Assembly: GCA_017556885.1 (NCBI GenBank)
Contig: JAFYLV010000184.1
Coordinates: 1 to 8,111, forward strand
Origin: Clostridia bacterium
GTDB lineage: Bacteria > Bacillota > Clostridia > Oscillospirales > QAMX01
Direction of reading: 5' to 3'
Length of the DNA stretch: 8,111 bases
Each line of letters starts with the position of its first letter. Within the stretch, counting starts at the first letter, position 1. Of the stretch, positions 1-5,455 are shown in pieces. Below the pieces are notes generated by a model. That model saw only the letters and a list, made by a program, of their open reading frames with translations. It ran no database searches and was not told the DNA's origin. The translations under genes were made by a program, and so were the position numbers.

Positions 1-483
1 CAGCATATATCCTGTCAGCATGGCCATGGGGTTGGTGTAGTTAAGGAAAAGCGCGTCGGGGCACACCTCCTCCATGTCGGCGGCGAAGTCCTCCAGCACG
101 GGAATGGTGCGCAGGGCGCGCATGATGCCGCCGATGCCGAGGGAGTCGGCAATGGTCTGACGCAGGCCGTATTTTTTTGGAACCTCAAAGTCGATGATGG
201 TGCAGGGATCGTAAAGACCGACCTGGATGGCATCCACCACAAAGTTGGCCCCGCGCAGGGCATCCTTGCGCTTCTCAACGCCATGATAGGTGGTAATACG
301 GGCACCAACACCGAGGGTCTTGCGCATCAGTTCAAGAATCTCGGCACTCTGACGGAGGCGCTCCCCGTCAATATCGTAGAGAGCAAACTCCGCATCCCGC
401 AGGCTTTCGCAGCACATGCAGTCGCCGATAACATTGCGGGCAAAAACGGTGCTTCCCGCGCCCATAAAGGTGATCTTCAGCAT
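1..483 (-). CDS. melA: GH4 family glycosidase, alpha-galactosidase-like (N-terminal part, runs off window)
   Basis: This gene reads leftwards off the window edge, so only the first 161 codons are visible; family members are usually around 430-480 residues. Family 4 glycosidases hydrolyse sugar glycosides in the cytoplasm by an unusual NAD- and Mn-dependent oxidation-elimination mechanism. The visible part is the Rossmann NAD-binding half: GAGS at residues 8-11, the acidic strand-2 end YDID at 37-40, then IQVG (87-90), DFEVPKKYGLRQTIADSLG (98-116), GGIMRALRTIP (118-128) and NYTNPMAM (148-155). These closely follow E. coli MelA as I remember it, so alpha-galactosidase is preferred over alpha-glucosidase or alpha-glucuronidase. 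The metal-binding Cys and His lie past the edge, so activity cannot be confirmed. The ATG at 483-481 has AGGAG at 495-491, seven bases upstream. The gene sits 24 bases after the lipoprotein stop and is probably co-transcribed with it. Confidence 0.88.
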   Translation of the reverse strand, partial: MLKITFMGAGSTVFARNVIGDCMCCESLRDAEFALYDIDGERLRQSAEILELMRKTLGVGARITTYHGVEKRKDALRGANFVVDAIQVGLYDPCTIIDFEVPKKYGLRQTIADSLGIGGIMRALRTIPVLEDFAADMEEVCPDALFLNYTNPMAMLTGYML

Positions 484-507
484 AGTTTTTCTCCTAATTT
501 ATTTTTT

Positions 508-1665
508 TTACATGCCCGGCTCAACATCCGCCAGGGCATAATTGTTCCAGATGAGACTGTCGGCCTGCGCACAGAGCAGCGCAAAGGCCGCCGTCGCGGT
601 GACCGAAGCATCCCCCTGCACAGGCTCAGCAAAGGAGCCGTCCGCGTTCTGCAGGTCGATGAGTTTATCCGCCACCGTCTTTCCGTTAAACAGCCAGCGA
701 CCGCGGTAGATATTCTCACCCGCCGCGATGATCGCCACCGTAGCCAGAGCCTGGTCCCGGGCATTGGGAACTGCCTCTGCCGACGAGCCGACAAAATAGC
801 CCTCGTCATTGACGGATGCAATGAGATACTGCATGCAATCGTTGTAGATCTCCTTGGCATCGTCGCAGGTGAAGTGTCCCACGGCGAGCAGGCACAGGGC
901 TGTCGCCGAGATCTCGCTGAGTTCACTGTCAAATGCATAACCGCCGTCACCGTGTGCCTGCGCACGCAGCCATGCGGACACTGCAGCCTCGTCAACGCTC
1001 TCCCTCGCCATATGCAGGGCGATCAGGCTCCAGAGCGTATCCTCCAGGGCGGTGTACGGTGCATCATCTTCCTCCGTCGCCGGGGTTACTTCCGCCTCCG
1101 GAGTCACTTCGGGCGTTGCTTCCGCCTCGGGAGTCGTTTCGGCCTCAGGGGTAATTCCCGCCTCGGGGGTAATTTCCGCCTCGGGGGTTACCTCCACCGC
1201 AGGCTGCTCGGTCTCCGGCAGGGTGAACCAGCCGCCGGGGTTTTCTGCCCGGCGAAGCTCTGCGATCAGATCCACGCCCTCGATATAGGACGCAGGATCG
1301 CCGCCCAGCATGATGGCTGCGATAATGGTTTTTGCAATGTTCTCCGCCGTATCCAGCTTTACCGTATCTGCCGTCATCACCGGCAGAAGCTCAGATGCCT
1401 CCAGCGTTCCGCGGCGGCCGGTGGTCTCGATCAGAGTCGCGCCGAATGCCGTATCGCAGTACAGGCTTGCCGCGTTGGCAAAGATCCAGTCTGCGGCCGC
1501 ATCAATGACGCCGGTATAGTCCGACTTATTTTCCGGCTCCGGAGTCGGCTGGGAGGACTCATATGGATTGTCGGTAACGGAGGAAGGGGAAGGCTCCTCG
1601 CCGCAGGCACATAAACCGGCAAGCATTGAGAAAGCCAGCAGCACGGCTGCCAGTCGTTTCAGCAT
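508..1665 (-). CDS. Secreted lipoprotein with prenyltransferase/squalene-oxidase-type toroid repeats and a TPEA linker
   Basis: This is a complete 385-residue protein. Residues 1-21 look like a lipoprotein signal peptide: a Lys-Arg start, a hydrophobic core and a lipobox-like LCAC, with Cys21 as the likely lipidated residue. A Ser/Pro/Glu-rich tether runs to about residue 48. The rest resembles the alpha-alpha toroid (terpene cyclase/prenyltransferase) repeats of clostridial surface proteins. The first repeat segment is at about 50-150. Later segments carry GDGGYAF (239-245) followed by SEISATALCLLAV (250-262), NDEGYF (286-291) and NADGSF (340-345) followed by a helix. Residues 160-197 are a Thr-Pro-Glu-Ala repeat lying between the first and second toroid segments. 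The ligand is unknown, and cyclase activity is not implied: I see no DXDD-type acid motif. The ATG has AAGGAG at 1677-1672, six bases upstream. The U-tract of an ackA-side terminator ends only a few bases before that site, so transcription probably arrives from ackA. Confidence 0.8.
   Translation of the reverse strand: MLKRLAAVLLAFSMLAGLCACGEEPSPSSVTDNPYESSQPTPEPENKSDYTGVIDAAADWIFANAASLYCDTAFGATLIETTGRRGTLEASELLPVMTADTVKLDTAENIAKTIIAAIMLGGDPASYIEGVDLIAELRRAENPGGWFTLPETEQPAVEVTPEAEITPEAGITPEAETTPEAEATPEVTPEAEVTPATEEDDAPYTALEDTLWSLIALHMARESVDEAAVSAWLRAQAHGDGGYAFDSELSEISATALCLLAVGHFTCDDAKEIYNDCMQYLIASVNDEGYFVGSSAEAVPNARDQALATVAIIAAGENIYRGRWLFNGKTVADKLIDLQNADGSFAEPVQGDASVTATAAFALLCAQADSLIWNNYALADVEPGM
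1087..1188 (-). repeat. 18-base tandem repeat encoding Thr-Pro-Glu-Ala-x-x
   Basis: The repeat covers residues 160-193 of the lipoprotein. Read on the minus strand, the units encode TPEAEI, TPEAGI, TPEAET, TPEAEA, a shortened TPEV, and TPEAEV, followed by a degenerate TPAT. Full units are 18 bases; the short one has lost six bases. The DNA units are alike but not identical, with third-position changes, so the array is not a very recent expansion. The encoded segment is acidic and proline-rich, likely an extended spacer. Confidence 0.9.
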
Positions 1666-1684
1666 CGGATTCTCCTTTTTCTGG

Positions 1685-1730
1685 AAAAAAGCCCTCTTTG
1701 CACAGGTTCCCTGCCGTCCGGAAAGAGGGC
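1685..1730 (-). terminator. Intrinsic terminator / attenuator after ackA
   Basis: Read on the minus strand, GCCCTCTTT (1730-1722) pairs perfectly with AAAGAGGGC (1699-1691) across a 22-base loop, followed at once by six T (1690-1685). This is a standard rho-independent layout for ackA, whose stop codon is 29 bases before the stem. The next gene's ribosome binding site begins eight bases after the T-run, leaving no room for a promoter in between. It may therefore act as a leaky terminator or attenuator for the lipoprotein gene. The plus strand has no T-run after the stem, so the element is directional. Confidence 0.75.
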
Positions 1731-1747
1731 CCCCGGATGGCAGGGAA
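1707..1747 (-). promoter_or_regulatory. Competing hairpin interleaved with the ackA terminator (candidate antiterminator)
   Basis: Two 15-base arms, TTCCCTGCCATCCGG (1747-1733) and CCGGACGGCAGGGAA (1721-1707) on the minus strand, are complementary at 14 of 15 positions, with one A-C mismatch. The loop is 11 bases and contains the whole left arm of the terminator stem. The right arm lies inside the terminator loop. The two stems therefore interleave in an A-B-A'-B' order. The seven bases between A' and B' look too short to span a 15-pair stem, so a full pseudoknot is unlikely and the stems should exclude each other. The A arm begins 12 bases after the ackA stop, within reach of a terminating ribosome. 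The pairing is seen in the sequence; the regulatory role is inference. Confidence 0.5.
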
Positions 1748-1759
1748 TCGTTAAGTCAG

Positions 1760-2950
1760 TTAGTTCTTGGCAACGAGAGCCGCAGTGTCCATAGCGATGA
1801 CCAGCTCTTCGTTGGTGGGGATGACGAGGACCTTGACCTTGGAGTCGGGAGCGGAGACGATGCAGTCCTTGCCGGGATGTGCATTCTTCTCGGGATCGAT
1901 CTTCACGCCGAGGAAAGCGATATCGTCGCAGATCTCGCGGCGCATAACGCTGTTGTTCTCACCGATACCGGCGGTGAAGACGATGGCATCGAGGCCGCCC
2001 ATGATGCAGGCGTAGCCGCCGATGTACTTCTCGATGCTGCGGTTGAACATCTTCAGAGCGATCTTGGCGCGCTCGTTGCCGGCTTCGACAGCGGCATCGA
2101 TATCACGGAAGTCGGAGGAAACACCGGTGACACCGAGCACACCGGACTTCTTGTTAAGGATGTTGACGACCTCGGTCGCGGTGAGACCCTCGTTCTCCGC
2201 AATGAAGGAGACGATAGCGGGGTCGATGCTGCCGGAGCGGGTACCCATGGGGAGACCTTCCAGCGGGGTAAGACCCATGGAAGTGTCGACGCACTTGCCG
2301 GCGTCAACGGCAGCGATGGAGGAGCCGTTGCCGAGGTGGCAGGTGACGACCTTGGCATCGGGATTGCCGAGGATCTTCAGAGCCTCGCCGGAAACGTAGC
2401 GGTGAGAGGTGCCGTGGAAGCCGTAGCGGCGGACCATGTACTTCTCATAGTACTCGTAGGGAATGGCATAGAGATATGCCTCCGGGGGCATGGTCTGATG
2501 GAAAGCGGTGTCAAAAACAGCGACCTGAGGAACGCCGGGCATAACCTCTTCGCAGGCCTCGATGCCCATGAGGTTTGCGGGGTTGTGCAGAGGGCCAATG
2601 GGAATGCACTCGCGGATGATATCCTTGACGCGCTGATCGACGATGACAGACTCGGAGATCTTCTCACCGGCGGAGAGCACGCGGTGACCGACAGCGTCGA
2701 TCTCCTCGAGGCTTGCGATAACGCCGGTCTCCTTATCAGTCAGAAGCTCGATGAGGATACGGATGGCGTCGGAATGAGACTTCATCTCATAGTCGTTGAC
2801 GATGGCGTCACGGCCGGCGGCGGTGTACTTATAGCGACCGTCGATGCCGATGCGCTCACAGAGACCCTTCGCCTTCACCTCATGGGTGTCCATGTCGAAG
2901 AGCTGGAACTTCAGGGAGGAGCTGCCCGCGTTGATAACCAGTACAGTCAT
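1760..2950 (-). CDS. ackA: Acetate kinase
   Basis: This cytoplasmic enzyme interconverts acetyl phosphate plus ADP with acetate plus ATP, the energy-conserving last step of acetate fermentation. The 396-residue length is typical. Family residues known from the Methanosarcina enzyme are all present: Asn7 in NAGSSSLKF (7-15), Arg90 in GHR, His122 in LHNP, Asp147 in FDTAF, His179 in GFHGTSH, the phosphate-binding HLGNGSS (205-211), Arg238 in GTRSGSID, and Glu381 in TNEEL. The ATG has GGAAG ten bases upstream, a somewhat long spacing. A second in-frame TAA follows three codons after the start of the first stop. The gene diverges from tmcAL and has no pta beside it; pta is often adjacent in Firmicutes and must lie elsewhere. 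I could not identify a convincing promoter on this strand in the AT-rich upstream region. Confidence 0.98.
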   Translation of the reverse strand: MTVLVINAGSSSLKFQLFDMDTHEVKAKGLCERIGIDGRYKYTAAGRDAIVNDYEMKSHSDAIRILIELLTDKETGVIASLEEIDAVGHRVLSAGEKISESVIVDQRVKDIIRECIPIGPLHNPANLMGIEACEEVMPGVPQVAVFDTAFHQTMPPEAYLYAIPYEYYEKYMVRRYGFHGTSHRYVSGEALKILGNPDAKVVTCHLGNGSSIAAVDAGKCVDTSMGLTPLEGLPMGTRSGSIDPAIVSFIAENEGLTATEVVNILNKKSGVLGVTGVSSDFRDIDAAVEAGNERAKIALKMFNRSIEKYIGGYACIMGGLDAIVFTAGIGENNSVMRREICDDIAFLGVKIDPEKNAHPGKDCIVSAPDSKVKVLVIPTNEELVIAMDTAALVAKN

Positions 2951-3005
2951 GATGAATTTACTTCCTTTTTTATGTATTTTTTACACAAAATGATTAGGGC
3001 GGTGC

Positions 3006-3034
3006 TTGCCTTGCGGCGCAGGATGTCGTATAAT
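3006..3034 (+). promoter_or_regulatory. Candidate sigma-A promoter for tmcAL
   Basis: A perfect TATAAT (3029-3034) is preceded by TTGCCT (3006-3011), four of six consensus bases, at the ideal 17-base spacing. The predicted start near 3041 would give a leader of about 128 bases before tmcAL. No equally good pair was found on the minus strand for ackA in the same intergenic region. Confidence 0.6.
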
Positions 3035-3108
3035 GTTCATAGTAACCGTCATCCCGCAGGCGCATCTTTTTCATGCACTGCCATACGGATTTATTTTACT
3101 CCATTTTC

Positions 3109-3141
3109 GCGGCTTTTTCAATAGCTGCCGCCCTCTTTTTT
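3109..3141 (+). promoter_or_regulatory. Weak hairpin plus T-run in the tmcAL leader
   Basis: GCGGC (3109-3113) can pair with GCCGC (3127-3131) across a 13-base loop, followed by CC and the T-rich tail TCTTTTTT (3134-3141). The five-pair stem is short for an intrinsic terminator. It lies in the predicted tmcAL leader, 12 bases before the ribosome binding site. It could be a weak attenuator or chance. Confidence 0.25.
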
Positions 3142-3153
3142 CGAAATTCACCC

Positions 3154-3160
3154 AAAGGAG
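3154..3160 (+). promoter_or_regulatory. Ribosome binding site that fixes the tmcAL start
   Basis: AAAGGAG lies eight bases before the ATG at 3169. The open frame continues upstream to another ATG at 3073, but only the 3169 start places the conserved GIVCEYNPFH motif at the very N-terminus, as in the family. Confidence 0.85.
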
Positions 3161-3168
3161 CGCCGGAT

Positions 3169-4386
3169 ATGCAGCCAGTCGGCATCGTATGTGAATACAA
3201 TCCCTTCCATTCCGGCCATCTCCACCATCTTTCCCGTACCCGGGAGAGAACGGACGGGCTCCTTATCTGCTGCATGTCCGGTGATTTCGTCCAGCGTGGC
3301 GATTATGCCGTCTTCCCCCGCCACATCCGGGCGGAAGCCGCCGTGCGCTGCGGCGCCGATCTCGTGGTGGAGCTGCCGCTGCCCTGGGCCGTTGCCTCCG
3401 CGCCCCGGTTTGCCGCCGGTGCGGTGCATATCCTCGCCGCCCTCGGTTGCCGCACGCTCTCCTTTGGCAGCGAAAGCGGTGATGCCGGACGCATTTCCCG
3501 CGCTGCCGCCCTTCTCCTCTCCCCGGAGTTCGATACCGCCGTACGGGAAGAACTCTCCCGCGGCACCTCTTATGCCGCCGCCCGCGCCGCCGCCGCAGAA
3601 ACCCTTGGCGGCTTCGGCGGGCTTCTTGCAAATCCAAACGATAACCTGGCGGTGGAATATCTGCGAGCCGCCGCCGGGCAGGGATATAAAATGACTCCCA
3701 TTGCCGTCCGTCGGGTGGGCGCTGCCCACGATGCTGCCCGCACCGGCGATGAACTCCCCTCCGCCTCCGCGCTCCGGACGGAAATGCGGCAGGCTCCGGG
3801 GCACCTCCCAACCGGCATCCCCGCCCCCGCCGCCGCGGTCTTTGCCCGGGCGATGGCAGAAGGCCTCGGCCCCGTCTTTTCCGAGCCGGTGTGTGCCGCT
3901 CATATGGCACAGCTGCGCCGTCTCTCCCCCACCGATCTTGCACACCTCCCCGACATGGGCGAGGGTTTTGAAATGCGCCTTTTCTCCGCGATCCGAGCCT
4001 CTTCCTCTCCTGCCGAGGCCGCAGATGCGGCAAAAACCCGGCGCTATGCCCATTCCCGCATCCGCCGCCAGCTTTTATCCGCCTATCTCGGCATCACGGC
4101 AGAGGACGGCGCAGGACTCTCCCCCTATGCCCGCATCCTCGCCTTCAGCGAGCGGGGGCGCGCCTATCTTGCTTCCCTTGGCGAAACGGAAATTCCCCTC
4201 ATCTCCAAGCCTGCCCGCCACGGACTCTCCGGTGATGCCGCCCGCCTCTTTGAAAAGGAGGCTCTCGCCGCCGATCTGTATGCCCTCGCACTGCCCGATC
4301 CGGCGCTGCACAGTGCCGGCGGAACCTATCGACTTTCACCCGTTTATGTGCGGGATGTTAGTATAAACGAAAGCATCAATTCATAA
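3169..4386 (+). CDS. tmcAL: tRNA(Met) cytidine acetate ligase
   Basis: TmcAL (formerly YlbM, a nucleotidyltransferase-fold family) uses acetate and ATP, through an acetyl-adenylate, to form N4-acetylcytidine at the wobble position of elongator tRNA-Met. The 405 residues are close to the roughly 415 of the Bacillus enzyme. Visible marks are VCEYNPFHSGH (7-17) with the nucleotidyltransferase HxGH signature at 14-17, MSGDFVQRG (36-44), ADLVVELPLPWA (63-74), FGSESGD (99-105), NPNDNLAVEYL (155-165), and the basic RYAHSRIRRQLL (292-303) typical of the C-terminal half. The start is set by the ribosome binding site eight bases upstream and by motif placement. The upstream sigma-A-like promoter would give a leader of about 128 bases. 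The stop codon overlaps the start of the next gene's ribosome binding region, so co-transcription with the DUF4380-like gene is likely. Codon use is mixed, with several AAA lysines, unlike that neighbour. Confidence 0.93.
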   Translation: MQPVGIVCEYNPFHSGHLHHLSRTRERTDGLLICCMSGDFVQRGDYAVFPRHIRAEAAVRCGADLVVELPLPWAVASAPRFAAGAVHILAALGCRTLSFGSESGDAGRISRAAALLLSPEFDTAVREELSRGTSYAAARAAAAETLGGFGGLLANPNDNLAVEYLRAAAGQGYKMTPIAVRRVGAAHDAARTGDELPSASALRTEMRQAPGHLPTGIPAPAAAVFARAMAEGLGPVFSEPVCAAHMAQLRRLSPTDLAHLPDMGEGFEMRLFSAIRASSSPAEAADAAKTRRYAHSRIRRQLLSAYLGITAEDGAGLSPYARILAFSERGRAYLASLGETEIPLISKPARHGLSGDAARLFEKEALAADLYALALPDPALHSAGGTYRLSPVYVRDVSINESINS

Positions 4387-4402
4387 AAAGGAGTATATCA
4401 CC

Positions 4403-5335
4403 ATGCCCGTAACCGAAAAGATCGTACGCTACGGCGGCCTCGGCCGCTGCCTGCGCATTGAGAACGGCGACTGCGAGCTCGTCGTCACCCTCGCCCTCGG
4501 CCCCCGTATCATCCGCTATGCCAAGGCCGGCGGCAAGAACTTCTTCTTCGAGGACAAGAAGCAGACCACCACCAAGGACGGCCCCGAAATGGATGCCTAC
4601 TACGGTGAGGGCTCCTGCTGGCACATCTGGGGCGGCCACCGCATCTGGTACTCCCCCGAGGCTCTGCCCGACAGCTACTATCCCGACAATACCCGCGTCC
4701 GCTGGGCCAAGGAAGAGGACGGAACCTACGTCTTCACTCCCTGCGAGCAGAAGGAAAACGGCGTTGCCTACACCATGAAGGTCAAGCTCGCCGAATCCGG
4801 CACCGACGCGCGCGTCACCCTGCAGATCAAGAACATCGGCAAGGCTCCCAAGACCTTCGGTGTCTGGTCCATCACCGCCATGGCCAAGGGCGGCATGTGC
4901 GCTCTCCCCACCCCCACCCGTGACACCGGCCTTCTCCATAACCGTTCCTTCTCCTTCTGGGCTTATTCCAAGCTGGACGATGCCCGCTTCTTCCTCGGCA
5001 ACCGCTTTGCCACCCTGTGTCAGAGCACCAAGGCCGACGGCCCCTTCAAGCTCGGCCTGAAGAACGAGTCCGGCCTCGGCGCCTACTTCCTCAACGGCGA
5101 CCTCTTCGTCAAGAAGGCCGCCTACGATGCTGCGCTCCCCTATCCCGATGACAATTGCAACTACGAGACCTACACCAACCCCCACTTCCTGGAGCTGGAG
5201 ACCCTCGGACCCATCCTCGAGCGTCAGCCCGGCGAGGTTGTGGAGCACGTGGAGGATTGGAAGATCATCGAGAACGTTGCCCGTCCCAACCGCAAGGACG
5301 AAGATACCCTCGAGAAGATTTTCGCCGCCCTTTAA
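4403..5335 (+). CDS. DUF4380-like protein, aldose-epimerase (galactose mutarotase) fold
   Basis: This 310-residue protein has no signal peptide or membrane segment, so it is probably cytoplasmic. It resembles the poorly characterised DUF4380 group, related in fold to aldose 1-epimerases. Recognisable pieces are LGPRIIRY (32-39), WHIWGGHRIWYSPE (73-86) with two candidate active-site histidines, YYPDN (92-96), and VWSITAMAKGGMCALP (154-169). The predicted role is binding or epimerising a sugar, but the substrate is unknown and family membership is from memory. AAAAGGAG sits nine bases before the ATG. The gene follows tmcAL after a 16-base gap. All 23 lysines use AAG, and nearly all Phe, Asn and Gly codons end in C. 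This bias, stronger than in tmcAL or mfd, suggests high expression, perhaps with its own promoter. A TATAAA at 4362-4367 has no good -35 partner. Confidence 0.72.
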   Translation: MPVTEKIVRYGGLGRCLRIENGDCELVVTLALGPRIIRYAKAGGKNFFFEDKKQTTTKDGPEMDAYYGEGSCWHIWGGHRIWYSPEALPDSYYPDNTRVRWAKEEDGTYVFTPCEQKENGVAYTMKVKLAESGTDARVTLQIKNIGKAPKTFGVWSITAMAKGGMCALPTPTRDTGLLHNRSFSFWAYSKLDDARFFLGNRFATLCQSTKADGPFKLGLKNESGLGAYFLNGDLFVKKAAYDAALPYPDDNCNYETYTNPHFLELETLGPILERQPGEVVEHVEDWKIIENVARPNRKDEDTLEKIFAAL

Positions 5336-5384
5336 TCCGCCTATATCCCATATTTTCCCAATTTTCGACACATAACGGACATGA

Positions 5385-5420
5385 CCGCCACAGGGGAGGG
5401 TATCCCCTTTGGCGGCGTTT
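5385..5420 (+). terminator. 13-pair hairpin between the DUF4380-like gene and mfd
   Basis: CCGCCACAGGGGA (5385-5397) and TCCCCTTTGGCGG (5403-5415) pair at 12 of 13 positions around a five-base loop, GGGTA. The stem is strong, but the tail is only CGTTT, so it is a poor classical terminator. It lies 49 bases after the upstream stop and 40 bases before the mfd start. Possible roles are a partial terminator lowering read-through into mfd, or a 3' end protecting the upstream mRNA. No convincing mfd promoter was found in the 120-base gap. Confidence 0.5.
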
Positions 5421-5455
5421 CCGCGTGAAGATGCCCTGAAAGGAATTTTCCGCCT

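Noticed and set aside
173..179. A seven-A run (minus strand) in the GH4 gene at PKK, in the register of a -1 slippery site.
   Set aside because: The residues are conserved in the family and the frame continues normally on both sides. I saw no stimulatory structure or alternative product, so it is probably just two AAA codons.
283..1614. A 443-codon plus-strand open frame opposite the lipoprotein and GH4 genes.
   Set aside because: It is codon-aligned with both minus-strand genes, which have ribosome binding sites, a signal peptide and family motifs; the plus-strand frame has none of these.
1568..3124. A 518-codon plus-strand open frame opposite ackA.
   Set aside because: It is codon-aligned with ackA and explained by the same avoidance of TTA, CTA and TCA. 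Acetate kinase on the minus strand carries every catalytic residue.
3033..3194. A possible small leader peptide starting with ATG at 3033 upstream of tmcAL.
   Set aside because: The ATG overlaps the -10 element, before the predicted transcription start, has no ribosome binding site, and the frame runs into tmcAL out of phase.
4334..4367. TATAAA at 4362-4367 as a promoter for the DUF4380-like gene.
   Set aside because: The region 16-18 bases upstream has no -35-like hexamer, and the site lies inside the end of tmcAL. The high codon bias makes a separate promoter plausible, but the sequence does not support this one.
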